DNA of 64,000 nucleotides, from contig JAXEIF010000024.1 of the NCBI GenBank assembly GCA_034120015.1, positions 1 through 64,000 on the forward strand, written 5' to 3'. Positions 24,793 through 34,385 of this stretch are shown in pieces. Each line of letters begins with the position of its first letter. Within the stretch, counting starts at the first letter, position 1. The DNA is from CALXOJ01 sp034120015. Its GTDB lineage: Bacteria > Spirochaetota > Spirochaetia > JAFGXN01. Under the pieces are notes generated by a model that was not told the DNA's origin, searched no databases, and was given only the letters and a program-made list of their open reading frames with translations. A program made the position numbers and the translations under genes.

Positions 24793-27501
24793 TTGGCCGG
24801 TCAATCTTCACTTTCAAAAAAAAGTTATATCGACTTGTTAAACCGCTGCATTAAAGAATTTTGCGAAGAGTCACCGGAAACGGCATTGAACCGGATTCTC
24901 GAAATTCTGGGAGAGGAATTACAAAGCAGTCGGATTGCTTTATACGAACAGAAACCCTCCAATGAGTATTTTTTTCTGTCTTACTACTACGGCGATTCTT
25001 TCGATAAAAACTTTACGAAAAGAATTAAAAACGATTTTCTTTCCGTGAAAGCCGATATCTGGAAAAATTTTATTGCCAAAAGGGAAACCGTCATTATCGG
25101 TACCGATACCGCCATGAGGGCTGTCTTTAAGATCGCTTATGACGATATTCGGAAAGCAGGAATTCATTCCGTTATTATTGTTCCTCTTTACAGTGATTCC
25201 GGATTTTTGGGGTTTTTATGTATTGCCAACGCATCGCCGGAATCGTTTTCTTTTTTGCGCCCTTCGCTGAATACGCTGAGTCAGTTTATCGGTTCGGCCA
25301 TCAAAAAACGGAATCTGATCGGCAGACTGAATTTCATGAGTTTCCATGACAATCTGACAAAAGCGCTTAACCGAAATGCGCTTAACCGTGATTTAATCCG
25401 TTTTAAAAAGGTCCGGCAGCGGGGCGTTGTTTATGCGGACTTGTGCGGTCTGAAAAAAATCAACGATACCAAGGGGCATAAACACGGAGACCAGCTTCTT
25501 CTTTCCGCGTATGCCTGTTTAAACCGGGTTTATAATCCGCAGGATATATACCGCATCGGCGGCGACGAGTTCATTATTCTTTGCAGTGACTGTTCGCAAA
25601 ACCGGTTCGAACAAAAACTGAAAAAACTTCATTCGATTCTGCATGAAAACAAGCAGAATCTTTTACTGGCTGTCGGTTCCTTTTGGGATGATTCCGGGCG
25701 TTTTCCGGTAAACCGTATGATCGATAAGGCCGAAATCGATATGTACCGCAATAAACGAAATATTTACTGCGATCTTAATGCCTTTAAACAGAAAAAAACC
25801 CACCTGCCGCAGGTCTCCGAACACCGTTCGCTTTTTGCCGACTATATCAGAAACTACTATTTCGATCCGGAAATCCTGATCAATGCCATTTCCGATCAGG
25901 AAAAGCCGTATTATCTCTACATCGGCGATATGAAGGAAAATGTTTTTTACATTTCCGACCGTATGAAAGACGACTTTTCTTTCGACTCGAATATTGTCCG
26001 CGATTTAATTCATAAATGGGGAGATCTGATTGTCGACCGGGATAAAGGCGCCTATTACGATGATATCAATGCCATTCTGACCCAGAAAAAAGAATGCCAC
26101 AATATTTGTTATCAGATTCGCAATGCCAAAGGAGAAATCATTTGGGTTCACTGCCAGGGCGTGATTAAATGGGAAAACGGAACTCCTCTCTTTTTTGCCG
26201 GAATTGTTTCCAACCTTCAGGAAGAACGGAATATCGACCCGATAACGGGATTATGGGGGCCTTCCGCTTTAATTAATCAACTTGAAATTTTATCAAAAAC
26301 GGGCGGATGGATTATCGGTATCGGACTGAACGATTTTTCTTCCATCAATAATTCTATCGGAAGAACGGAAGGCAATCTGATCTTAAGAAATATTGCTCAA
26401 ATTTTTCAAATTAAACTGGGACATCTTTTTCATTTCTACAGAATCGACAACATTAAATTTGTCGCCGTCTCGAGAAATCCGGGGTCCGTTCCGTTCGGAA
26501 CAATAACGGAAAATATCAAAAATATTACGGAAACAATTTATTCATCCCATCATTTGTTTATGCAAAAACCGTGTTCGATCGGATTTCTGAAATTTCCGAA
26601 AAACTATCCCGCGGACGAAGAAATTGTTCAGACACTCAGTAATCTAATCAATCAGGCCAAAGACCGGCAAAGCGAAAATTACGTCACTCTTTCCGAAGAA
26701 ATCCTGAACGAAAAACAGCAGAGAGCTCAAATACTGATCAGTCTTAACAAATCGGTATCGAACGGGTTTTCCGATTTTTTTATCGAAATACAGCCTGTCA
26801 CGGACAAAACGAAAAAAAATATTATTGCCGGAGAAGTCCTGCTGCGGTGGCGTAAAAACGGCGAAATTATTTCTCCCGGAGAGTTTATCCCCATTTTGGA
26901 AAATCATAACCTGATTCAGCCGGTCGGCGGCTGGGTTTTCGAAGAAGCCGTCAAAGCCTGCAAACAGCTGACACAAATCAAACCGGACTTCCGACTTTCC
27001 GTGAACGTTTCCTACTTACAGGTTTTGGACCCCGCTTTTTTTGATTTTATCATGACAACCGTTAAAAAACACGACATATCGCCCTCTTCGCTGGTTCTCG
27101 AACTGACGGAAACGGTGAATCATGATTCTAATGAAATTCTTTTTGATTTTATTACCCGCATAAAGAAAGAAGGCTTTTTGTTTGCCATCGATGATTTGGG
27201 CAGCGGCTATTCTTCTCTGAACTTTCTGTTCGAATGTCCGGCCGATATTGTCAAAATGGACCGTACTCTCACTCATAAATTAATCGGTTCGATTCTCAAT
27301 TACCGTCTTTTGAAAACAATTATCTTCGGCTGCCATGAAGCAGGCAAAAAAATCTGTATCGAAGGCATCGAAACCGATGAAGAAATGAAACTGATTGATG
27401 AGATGGATTTTGATTTTCTCCAGGGGTTCTATTTCTACAAACCGATCTCTCCCGAAAAACTGATCAGCCTGTTAAACCGACAATCCGAGGAAAAAGAATG
27501 A
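24793..27501 (+). CDS. c-di-GMP signalling protein, GAF-GGDEF-PAS-GGDEF-EAL
   Basis: A 902-residue soluble sensor. Domains: GAF (about 20-175), GGDEF with intact GGDEF at ~255 (diguanylate cyclase), PAS (about 375-475), a second GGDEF-like domain without the motif (about 478-635), and EAL (about 650-900). The EAL domain keeps EVLLRW in place of EALxR, plus LTETVNHD, AIDDLGSGYSS, the VKMD lysine, EGIET and LQGFYFYKP, so phosphodiesterase activity is plausible. The start is TTG with GGAGA 7 nt upstream. It overlaps the sulfatase-maturase gene by 4 nt. Confidence 0.9.
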   Translation: MAGQSSLSKKSYIDLLNRCIKEFCEESPETALNRILEILGEELQSSRIALYEQKPSNEYFFLSYYYGDSFDKNFTKRIKNDFLSVKADIWKNFIAKRETVIIGTDTAMRAVFKIAYDDIRKAGIHSVIIVPLYSDSGFLGFLCIANASPESFSFLRPSLNTLSQFIGSAIKKRNLIGRLNFMSFHDNLTKALNRNALNRDLIRFKKVRQRGVVYADLCGLKKINDTKGHKHGDQLLLSAYACLNRVYNPQDIYRIGGDEFIILCSDCSQNRFEQKLKKLHSILHENKQNLLLAVGSFWDDSGRFPVNRMIDKAEIDMYRNKRNIYCDLNAFKQKKTHLPQVSEHRSLFADYIRNYYFDPEILINAISDQEKPYYLYIGDMKENVFYISDRMKDDFSFDSNIVRDLIHKWGDLIVDRDKGAYYDDINAILTQKKECHNICYQIRNAKGEIIWVHCQGVIKWENGTPLFFAGIVSNLQEERNIDPITGLWGPSALINQLEILSKTGGWIIGIGLNDFSSINNSIGRTEGNLILRNIAQIFQIKLGHLFHFYRIDNIKFVAVSRNPGSVPFGTITENIKNITETIYSSHHLFMQKPCSIGFLKFPKNYPADEEIVQTLSNLINQAKDRQSENYVTLSEEILNEKQQRAQILISLNKSVSNGFSDFFIEIQPVTDKTKKNIIAGEVLLRWRKNGEIISPGEFIPILENHNLIQPVGGWVFEEAVKACKQLTQIKPDFRLSVNVSYLQVLDPAFFDFIMTTVKKHDISPSSLVLELTETVNHDSNEILFDFITRIKKEGFLFAIDDLGSGYSSLNFLFECPADIVKMDRTLTHKLIGSILNYRLLKTIIFGCHEAGKKICIEGIETDEEMKLIDEMDFDFLQGFYFYKPISPEKLISLLNRQSEEKE

Positions 27502-28637
27502 AACAACTATCGAGTCTCGTTATTAAACCGGTCGGCGCGGAGTGCAATCTCCGATGCGAATATTGTTTTTATCTGGACAAAAAGAACCTGTATCCGGAAG
27601 AACACATTCTGACTCTGATGTCGGAAGAAACGGCAGCCGAACTGATCCGGCAGGCTTTCCGATATTCCGAATCTCCTCTTTTTATCTGGCACGGAGGAGA
27701 ACCGACACTGGCGGGGCTGCCGTTTTTTAAAAATATCGTCCGTCTGCAAAAGCAGGAAAGCGCCGCCTGCAACCGTCCTTTTCAAAATGCACTGCAGACA
27801 AACGGTACGCTTTTAAACGAAGAGTGGGCTCTTTTTTTGAGAAACGAGAACTTTTTGGTCGGGGTCTCCCTCGACGGTCCGAAAGAAATTCATGACAGTT
27901 ACCGCTCAACGGCCGGCGGCAAACCGACACACGACTTAATCGAAAAAAACGCGATTATGCTGCGGGAAAAAGGTGTCGAGGTCAACATCCTTTGTACGGT
28001 AAACAACATTTCCGTCAGACAACCCGAACTGCTGTACAATTACTTCAAAGAAATCGGGTTTCCTTACATGCAGTTTATTCCTATTGTCGAAACCGACCCG
28101 AAAAATCCGTCACAGGCGGCGCCCTTTTCGGCCGACCCGGACGCCTTCGGAGATTTTCTTTGTAAGATTTTTGATTTGTGGTATGCCGATATCGATCTGA
28201 AAGAACTGAGGCAAAACACATCTGTCCGGTTTATCGACTCGGTTTTTCACCGCTATGTCGACAAAGAAATTCCCGACTGTATTTTACAAAAGGAATGCGG
28301 CAACTATCTGGTTATCGAACACAACGGCGACTGCTACAGTTGCGACTTTCTGGTGTCGCACGAAACGTTTCTCGGCAACCTGCACCGCAATGATCTGTTT
28401 TCGCTTCTTAATTCGCCGCAGCAGCAACGGTTCGGCCGGATCAAAACCAAACACAAACCGCGGTGCCTGCAATGCAATTGGTATAAACTCTGTTACGGCG
28501 GCTGTCCGAAAGACCGCATCCGCGATCCGCAAACGCATAATCATAACCGTTTTTGCAACTCCTACAAACAGTTTTTTTCCTATGCGCATGAACGTTTTCT
28601 TTACCTCGGAGAACGTTTCCTCAACGAAATGCGCTAG
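27498..28637 (+). CDS. Anaerobic sulfatase-maturating radical SAM enzyme
   Basis: Oxidises the active-site Ser or Cys of sulfatases to formylglycine. The radical-SAM cluster motif is C16-x3-C20-x2-C23 (CNLRCEYCFY), with HGGEPT following. The C-terminal part has the Cys-rich SPASM-type region (CGNYLVIEHNGDCYSC, CLQCNWYKLCYGGCPKD, FC) for two extra 4Fe-4S clusters. Length of 379 is normal. Two sulfatases with a Ser-type site lie 14-18 kb downstream and are the obvious substrates. It is coupled by ATGA overlap to a c-di-GMP protein. Confidence 0.94.
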   Translation: MKQLSSLVIKPVGAECNLRCEYCFYLDKKNLYPEEHILTLMSEETAAELIRQAFRYSESPLFIWHGGEPTLAGLPFFKNIVRLQKQESAACNRPFQNALQTNGTLLNEEWALFLRNENFLVGVSLDGPKEIHDSYRSTAGGKPTHDLIEKNAIMLREKGVEVNILCTVNNISVRQPELLYNYFKEIGFPYMQFIPIVETDPKNPSQAAPFSADPDAFGDFLCKIFDLWYADIDLKELRQNTSVRFIDSVFHRYVDKEIPDCILQKECGNYLVIEHNGDCYSCDFLVSHETFLGNLHRNDLFSLLNSPQQQRFGRIKTKHKPRCLQCNWYKLCYGGCPKDRIRDPQTHNHNRFCNSYKQFFSYAHERFLYLGERFLNEMR

Positions 28638-28727
28638 ACATATCTAAGTATTTTTACGCTGTATAATTCCGTTTTCCTCCCTTGATTTTTAGATAAAAAT
28701 AATGATAATGGGGAAAAGGAGTTTTTT

Positions 28728-29981
28728 ATGACCGTAAAGACAGTGCCGTTTACTCTTGATTTGGTAAAGGAAATCGAAAAATCGAATCCGACCCCGTTTT
28801 ACATTTATGACGAAAAGGCGATTTTGGAAAATGCACGCCATTTTCTGAACGCATTTTCGATTTTACCGGGCGGCTTCCGCAACTATTTTGCGGTTAAAGC
28901 GTTGCCGAATCCCTATATATTGAAGATGCTGAAAGAGATCGGCATGGGCGCCGACTGCTCGTCTTTGCCCGAACTCGAGCTGGCCGCCAAAGCCGGTATT
29001 ACCGGTGAATCCATCATGTTCACTTCCAACGATACTCCCGCCGTCGAGTTTAAACGCGCCCGCGAATTGGGGGCCGTTATCAACCTCGACGACATCACCC
29101 ATATCGACACTTTAAAGGAAGCTGCCGGTATTCCCGAATTAATCTGCTTTCGTTACAATCCGGGGCCTCTGAAAGAAGGAAACACCTTAATCGGCAAGCC
29201 GGAAGAAGCAAAATACGGACTGACCCGCGACCAGCTGAAAGAAGGTTACCGCCGCATGAAAGAAGAAGGAACCAAACGTTTCGGTCTTCACACGATGGTC
29301 GCCAGCAACGAACTCAATCCCGATTATTTCATCGAGACAGCCCGTATTTTATTTGAACTGACGGCGGAAATTAAAGAAGAAACCGGAGTCGAACTCGAAT
29401 TTATCAATCTGGGAGGCGGTATCGGAATTCCGTATAAATGGGATCAGGATGCGGTTGATCTCGAATATGTTGCCGGGGGAATTCGCAAATTGTACGAATC
29501 GCTGATTATTGCCAAAGGATTAAAACAGCCGCGAATTGTGATGGAATGCGGCCGCATGGTGACCGGGCCTTACGGTTATCTGGTCTCGAAAGTTCTTCAC
29601 AAGAAGGTGACTTACAAAAATTATGTCGGTTTGGATGCCTGTATGGCCAACCTGATGAGACCGGCTCTTTACGGTGCCTATCATCATATTACGGTTTTGG
29701 GAAAAGAGAATGCTCCGATTGATTACAAATGCGATATTACCGGATCTCTCTGCGAAAATAACGATAAATTCGCCGTCGACAGAAAGATTCCCCAACCCGA
29801 AATCGGTGATTACATGATTATCCATGACGGCGGTGCCCACGGACATGCCATGGGGTTTAACTATAACGCCAAACTTCGCTGCGCCGAATTCCTCTGGAAA
29901 GGCGGGAATTCATTCGAAAAAATCCGCCGCGCGGAAACAATCGACGATTATTTTGCGACATTGGATTTCTCGCGACTGTAA
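28728..29981 (+). CDS. lysA: Diaminopimelate decarboxylase
   Basis: Fold-III PLP enzyme of 417 residues making lysine from meso-diaminopimelate. The PLP lysine is in YFAVKALPNP, the phosphate loop is LGGGIGIPY, EEC-type substrate residues appear as MECGRMVTGPYG, and GSLCENNDKF is the variant of the usual CExxD motif. That variant leaves some doubt about exact substrate; a carboxynorspermidine or related decarboxylase is a less likely alternative. AAGGAG precedes the ATG; TTGATT-16-GATAAT just upstream is a possible promoter. Confidence 0.86.
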   Translation: MTVKTVPFTLDLVKEIEKSNPTPFYIYDEKAILENARHFLNAFSILPGGFRNYFAVKALPNPYILKMLKEIGMGADCSSLPELELAAKAGITGESIMFTSNDTPAVEFKRARELGAVINLDDITHIDTLKEAAGIPELICFRYNPGPLKEGNTLIGKPEEAKYGLTRDQLKEGYRRMKEEGTKRFGLHTMVASNELNPDYFIETARILFELTAEIKEETGVELEFINLGGGIGIPYKWDQDAVDLEYVAGGIRKLYESLIIAKGLKQPRIVMECGRMVTGPYGYLVSKVLHKKVTYKNYVGLDACMANLMRPALYGAYHHITVLGKENAPIDYKCDITGSLCENNDKFAVDRKIPQPEIGDYMIIHDGGAHGHAMGFNYNAKLRCAEFLWKGGNSFEKIRRAETIDDYFATLDFSRL

Positions 29982-30000
29982 AATCCGTATACGGACAATG

Positions 30001-30028
30001 AAAAAGCCGAATCAATGATTCGGCTTTT
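30001..30028. terminator. Bidirectional terminator
   Basis: Stem AAAAGCCGAATC / GATTCGGCTTTT (30002-30013, 30017-30028) with T-runs both ways, between convergent lysA and the PTS-like gene. Confidence 0.92.
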
Positions 30029-30523
30029 TTAAATTTCGTCGGGACACTTTTCTTTATAACAGCAGCGGAACCTGTCATCAAGCAGCGATTCGATTTGATC
30101 CGCATCATAAATCGACAGCAGACGTTCCCGCAAATCGGTATTGCGCATGACCGTCATCAACACGGACAAAAGTTTTAAATAATGTTCCGCCTTATGAACC
30201 GGTGTGGAAATCAGAAACAGCAAATTAACAGGCATGTGATCAATGGAATCGAAATCGATGCCTTTATGCGAAATTCCAAGGGCAATTTCGATACGTTTGA
30301 CGCATTCCGTTTTGGCATGCGCAACCGCGATGCCGTGCCCGAATCCGGTGCTCCGCTCACGCTCGCGGTTAAAAACAGCATTTAAAAAAGCGGGGTTCTG
30401 TTTGACTTCACGAAAAGCAGCTGTCCGCCGGACAAGCTCGGTAATGGCACCGAATTTATCGGTACTTTCGATATCGGGAACAACACATCCGTGAAAGTCG
30501 AAACAGGAACCCGGCTTACGCAT
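30029..30523 (-). CDS. PTS EIIA type-2 (PtsN-like) protein
   Basis: A 164-residue protein of the fructose/mannitol EIIA type. The phospho-accepting His lies in STGFGHGIAVAHAKTE, and VNLLFLISTP follows as in the family. It has no EIIB or EIIC domain, and no PTS permease is next to it, so a regulatory role like PtsN is more likely than sugar transport. It is 11 nt downstream of gpmI and probably co-transcribed. Confidence 0.85.
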   Translation of the reverse strand: MRKPGSCFDFHGCVVPDIESTDKFGAITELVRRTAAFREVKQNPAFLNAVFNRERERSTGFGHGIAVAHAKTECVKRIEIALGISHKGIDFDSIDHMPVNLLFLISTPVHKAEHYLKLLSVLMTVMRNTDLRERLLSIYDADQIESLLDDRFRCCYKEKCPDEI

Positions 30524-30534
30524 TTTTCCTCTTA

Positions 30535-32187
30535 TCAGTAGAAATTCAAGACGCTTTTGTCGTAATCGGCCGGCGCTTCGTAACCGAGCAGATTAATACA
30601 GGTTGCGGCAATCGAACTGATACCGAGGCCTTCGTTCAGCTGCGGTTTGTATTCGTTTTTCGATTCGGGATCGAAAAGAATGCAGGGCACCGGATTCAGC
30701 GAATGCGCCGTTTTGGCTTTCGGTGTACCGTCGCTGTTTTTCTTGACGTTCCCGGCTTTATCATGTTCGAACATGTCGTCGGAGTTGCCGTGATCGGCAG
30801 TAATCAGCATGACACCGCCGGCTTTTTCGACTGCTTCTTTCAAACGACCGAGCTGGACATCCAACCCTTCCATCGACTGAATCACCGCATTCCAGACACC
30901 GGTGTGCCCGACCATGTCGCCGTTCGGAAAATTCACACGAATAAAATCATATTTTCCCGACGGAATGACTTCAAGGAGACGATCGGTGATTTCTTTACAT
31001 TTCATCAGCGGTTTCTGTTCGAAAGGAATAATATCCGACGGAATTTCTTCGTATGTTTCCAGCTTTTCGTCGAATTTGCCGAGTTTGTTTCCGTTGAAGA
31101 AATAGGTCACGTGACCGTATTTCTGCGTTTCGCTGATGGCAAAGCTGCGGACGCCGGTTTTGGCCAGATACTCGCCCATAGTCCGGTCGATTTGCGGAGG
31201 GGAAACCAGATACTGTTTGGGAATGTGCAGGTCGCCGTCATATTCCATCATACCGGCGTATTCGACCTGCGGAACGCGTTTGCGGTCAAAGCGGTTGAAA
31301 TCGGCACCGCTTTCGAAAGCGGCCGTCATTTCGAGAGCCCGGTCGCCGCGGAAATTGAAAAGAATCACGCTGTCGCCGTCTTCGACGGTTCCGACCGGTT
31401 TGCCGTTTTCGGCAATAACGAAAGCCGGTAAATCCTGATCGATTTTTCCGGTTTCCGCACGCAATGTTTCGATGGCTTCGGTAGCCGAGGCAAACTGCCG
31501 GCCTTCGCCGAGAACGTGGGTTTCCCAACCCTGACGAACCATATCCCAGTTGGCATTATAGCGGTCCATCGTAATCACCATGCGGCCGCCGCCGGAAGCA
31601 AAGCGGGCATCGAAACCGTTACCGCTCATCGCCTTCATTTCTTCTTCCATCGGCGTAAAATATTCCAAAGCCGATGTTTCACCGACGTCGCGTCCGTCCA
31701 AAAGCCCGTGCACACGGACTTTGGCAACACCTTCCGCTTTCGCCTCTTTCAGCATCGCTTTCAGATGATCGATATGGGAGTGAACGTTACCGTCGGAAAT
31801 CAGACCGATAAAGTGGAGTGTTCCGCCTGTCTTTTTGACATTGGCAACCAGCTTCTGCCATGTTTCGCCGTTGAACAGGGCCCGGCTTTCGATTGACTGC
31901 GACACCAGTTTGGCTCCCTGCGCAAAAACCCGTCCGGCACCCATTGCGTTGTGACCGACCTCGGAGTTACCCATATCGGCATCGGAAGGTAAGCCGACCG
32001 CCAGTCCGTGTGCTTTCAATTTTGTATGCGGACACGAAGCTTCCATGGCACGCAAATTAGGCATATTCGCATGAGCCACCGCATCTCCGTCACTGTATTT
32101 TCCGTAACCGACACCGTCCATAATGACCAGTAAAACGGGACCCCGCCGTTTATTCATTTTTGCATTTTTCTTTAAAGCTTCAACCAT
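30535..32187 (-). CDS. gpmI: 2,3-bisphosphoglycerate-independent phosphoglycerate mutase
   Basis: Manganese-dependent glycolytic enzyme of 550 residues that interconverts 3- and 2-phosphoglycerate. Metal ligands in VIMDGVGYG, the catalytic Ser in ADMGNSEVGHN, FPNGDMVGHTG and ITADHGNSDDM are all visible. The start at 32187 has GAGG upstream. It sits between a small lipoprotein gene (15 nt upstream) and the PTS-like gene (11 nt downstream), forming a three-gene unit. Confidence 0.96.
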   Translation of the reverse strand: MVEALKKNAKMNKRRGPVLLVIMDGVGYGKYSDGDAVAHANMPNLRAMEASCPHTKLKAHGLAVGLPSDADMGNSEVGHNAMGAGRVFAQGAKLVSQSIESRALFNGETWQKLVANVKKTGGTLHFIGLISDGNVHSHIDHLKAMLKEAKAEGVAKVRVHGLLDGRDVGETSALEYFTPMEEEMKAMSGNGFDARFASGGGRMVITMDRYNANWDMVRQGWETHVLGEGRQFASATEAIETLRAETGKIDQDLPAFVIAENGKPVGTVEDGDSVILFNFRGDRALEMTAAFESGADFNRFDRKRVPQVEYAGMMEYDGDLHIPKQYLVSPPQIDRTMGEYLAKTGVRSFAISETQKYGHVTYFFNGNKLGKFDEKLETYEEIPSDIIPFEQKPLMKCKEITDRLLEVIPSGKYDFIRVNFPNGDMVGHTGVWNAVIQSMEGLDVQLGRLKEAVEKAGGVMLITADHGNSDDMFEHDKAGNVKKNSDGTPKAKTAHSLNPVPCILFDPESKNEYKPQLNEGLGISSIAATCINLLGYEAPADYDKSVLNFY

Positions 32188-32202
32188 CTTTCGCCTCTAT
32201 TA

Positions 32203-32490
32203 TTATTTAAGATATTTAACTGCAATTCCGGTTAACGCAAAACGTTTTCCGTCACGGGTGCGGTCAACCTGAATATTGACAACATCATCCGATTCCGGAT
32301 ATTTTTTTTCCGCTTCTTCGATTAATTTGATATAACCGTTCTGTTTGCTTCCGCCGCCGATAGTCACGCGTCCCAAAACTTCATAGCGGATGCCGATGGG
32401 AAAAACCGGCTGTGAAATTTGAGGAGTCGTCATACAACCGACTCCGGTCAGAACAAACAATAACAATCCGAGCATTTTTATTTTCTTCAT
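32203..32490 (-). CDS. Small lipoprotein
   Basis: A 95-residue lipoprotein with signal peptide and lipobox TGVGC (Cys19). The mature part is short and beta-rich (RYEVLGRVTIGG, DDVVNIQVDRTRDGKRFALTGIAVKY). No function can be assigned. GGAGG precedes the ATG. It leads the unit with gpmI. Confidence 0.8.
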   Translation of the reverse strand: MKKIKMLGLLLFVLTGVGCMTTPQISQPVFPIGIRYEVLGRVTIGGGSKQNGYIKLIEEAEKKYPESDDVVNIQVDRTRDGKRFALTGIAVKYLK

Positions 32491-32527
32491 TTTTTCCTCC
32501 GTATAAACAAACTGTTATACTCTTTCT

Positions 32528-32555
32528 ATTATATCATTTCAAATTGATATGTCAA
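32528..32555 (-). promoter_or_regulatory. Promoter of lipoprotein-gpmI unit
   Basis: Minus-strand TTGACA (32555-32550), 16 bp, TATAAT (32533-32528). An imperfect palindrome, ATATCA-N8-TGATAT (32531-32550), fills the spacer and could be an operator. Confidence 0.8.
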
Positions 32556-32601
32556 TCTCATCAAAAGTTTCTTTTATAAAATAAAGTTTCCCGGCGAGGG
32601 G

Positions 32602-32630
32602 TTGACTTTTTTTTTTGACCCTGATATAGT
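32602..32630 (+). promoter_or_regulatory. tRNA-Val promoter
   Basis: TTGACT (32602-32607), 17 bp, TATAGT (32625-32630), 10 nt before the tRNA 5' end. The -35 is followed by a long T-run. Confidence 0.88.
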
Positions 32631-32640
32631 ACTCCCAGAA

Positions 32641-32714
32641 GGGCAGTTAGCTCAGTTGGTTAGAGTACTTGCTTGACATGCAAGGGGTCAGCAGTTCAAG
32701 TCTGCTACCGCCCA
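32641..32714 (+). tRNA. tRNA-Val (GAC)
   Basis: A full cloverleaf: anticodon loop TTGACAT gives anticodon GAC; D-stem GCTC/GAGT, anticodon stem CTTGC/GCAAG and T-stem AGCAG/CTGCT all pair. The acceptor stem has one A-C mismatch (position 5 with 68). No CCA is encoded. Confidence 0.95.
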
Positions 32715-32715
32715 G

Positions 32716-32744
32716 AAACGGCTTTCGAAAGAAGCCGTTTTTTT
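32716..32744 (+). terminator. tRNA-Val terminator
   Basis: Stem AAACGGCTT / AAGCCGTTT with a 7-nt loop and seven T, 2 nt after the tRNA. Bases 32745-32862 beyond it hold nothing I can recognise. Confidence 0.9.
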
Positions 32745-32862
32745 GTTTACCGAAAGATAAACAATTTTGTTTCCAATAACATTCCCAGAAACATAAACTA
32801 ATCTGTTTTGAATTTTCAGTCAGAAAGTATTCTCTATGTTAATATGTTTTCTGAATATTAAT

Positions 32863-32891
32863 AAAAGGGCGATCGATGCGATCGCCCTTTT
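32863..32891 (-). terminator. Terminator of the GH16 gene cluster
   Basis: A perfect 13-bp stem AAAAGGGCGATCG / CGATCGCCCTTTT with loop ATG, 16 nt beyond the last GH16 stop codon. Confidence 0.9.
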
Positions 32892-32906
32892 ATTTTGAAC
32901 TATAAT

Positions 32907-34367
32907 TTATTTACCGTTTTCAGACTGATAATAAAGACAATCCTGAACGATTGTATCTTTATTTGAAGTTACTTTTACATAATCGACATCAATATGTGCT
33001 TCAAACCCGTTCTCGGCTCCGCCCGGAAACCCGTCACTGCTGCGGCCGACTCCCATATTCATGATGATATAAAAGGCTGATTCTTCTGTAAAAGGATACG
33101 CGTCTATATTATCAACATAACTATAAGACGCAGATGGTTGAAGAACATCATCTAAATAAAAGACAATCCCCTGTTTGGTCCATTCCATAGCAAATGTGTG
33201 CCACTGATCCCATCCTTTTCCGTTAACAGGTTTACTCATGCTGGTTTTCCCTGCATAACCGTTCCCCGGATTAGATGTTGTCTTTGTATGAACAGTCTGA
33301 TGAACATAATCCTTTTGTTTGACGTGTTCCATAACATCCAGTTCACCTCCGATCGGCCATGTATCGCCTTGCGGATGACCGCTTTTTTCAGGCATCAGCC
33401 ACAACGCAGGAAAAGCCCCCTGCGCCTTATTACTTGTAAGCCGCGCGCGAAATTCGATTTTACCATATGTAAAATAAAAAAGACCCTTTGAATGAACAGC
33501 GCTTCCTTTTGCAAGATCATTTTCTTTTGTTCCGTTAAACCTGATATATGTTGTTCCGTCGCCATCAGCCTTAAATTCTATCATCGACCAATCTCTGACC
33601 AAAGCATTGTTCCATGCCGATCCGGCAGGGCCGGGATTACTCCATCGATTCGCGTTCGGACCATTTGTCGTGCCCGTTTCGTTAAAATCATCCCAAAACA
33701 GCAGTGTTGTACCTGTTCCCTTAATTCCGGCTACAATTTCACTTCCATTTTTAACATTCACAGAATAATTGTATTCAACTCCGGGTCTTAGATTAATGCG
33801 CTTTGCTGTCTCGTCTTTTTGTGCTGTGACTGTAATCGGAGCAACAGTATTTTCTTCTTTCTGCGATTCGACTGTAATTTCAACACTATCGTAATTTCCG
33901 TTACCGGTGATACTCCACTCAAATTCAGCATATAAATCCCGAAAATCACTTTTTTTCAAAATACAGTTGATTGATGTTACCGTATGCTCTATCGTTTGCG
34001 GTGCATCAAGCATTTTTCCTTCCGCACTGTACGGTTCCAGATAAAAAATATACGTCTCTCCCAGAGTGAGTCCTACAATGGAAAACTTTTGAACCCCTTT
34101 TTTTACTTTTGTTTCGGAACTTTTGTTTTCCGGATTTGATTTCTTGGCATAAGAAACTCCAACCTCTGCAAATTGGTTTGAATCCGGATCAGTCCATGTA
34201 ACAACAACAGCCCCCATTTCGTTTTGTCCCGTAGCAATATCAGATAATTCTTTTTTCCCTGTTTCCGTCACTGTTCCACCGCCATGCGTGTCATCCTGTG
34301 CAGAAGGGGGAGGGCATGAAATGAATGTAAATGAAGTCAGCAATAAAATTAAACTTTTCAATCTCAT
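32907..34367 (-). CDS. GH16 lipoprotein (copy 1)
   Basis: Predicted surface endo-beta-glycanase of 486 residues. Lipoprotein signal ends TFISC with PPP directly after; residues ~40-125 form an Fn3-like domain, a second beta domain follows to ~225, and the rest is a GH16 jelly roll with catalytic ELDVMEH (ExDxxE) and substrate-side FPALWLMPEKSG. The closest relative is the next gene, with which it shares DDFNETGTTxGPN and WxNPGPAGSAWNNAL. Substrate cannot be told from sequence; laminarin-, agar- and carrageenan-type galactans or glucans are all possible. The upstream GGAGAAACAAG is the ribosome site. Confidence 0.9.
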   Translation of the reverse strand: MRLKSLILLLTSFTFISCPPPSAQDDTHGGGTVTETGKKELSDIATGQNEMGAVVVTWTDPDSNQFAEVGVSYAKKSNPENKSSETKVKKGVQKFSIVGLTLGETYIFYLEPYSAEGKMLDAPQTIEHTVTSINCILKKSDFRDLYAEFEWSITGNGNYDSVEITVESQKEENTVAPITVTAQKDETAKRINLRPGVEYNYSVNVKNGSEIVAGIKGTGTTLLFWDDFNETGTTNGPNANRWSNPGPAGSAWNNALVRDWSMIEFKADGDGTTYIRFNGTKENDLAKGSAVHSKGLFYFTYGKIEFRARLTSNKAQGAFPALWLMPEKSGHPQGDTWPIGGELDVMEHVKQKDYVHQTVHTKTTSNPGNGYAGKTSMSKPVNGKGWDQWHTFAMEWTKQGIVFYLDDVLQPSASYSYVDNIDAYPFTEESAFYIIMNMGVGRSSDGFPGGAENGFEAHIDVDYVKVTSNKDTIVQDCLYYQSENGK

Positions 34368-34385
34368 CTTGTTTCTCCTATATTC

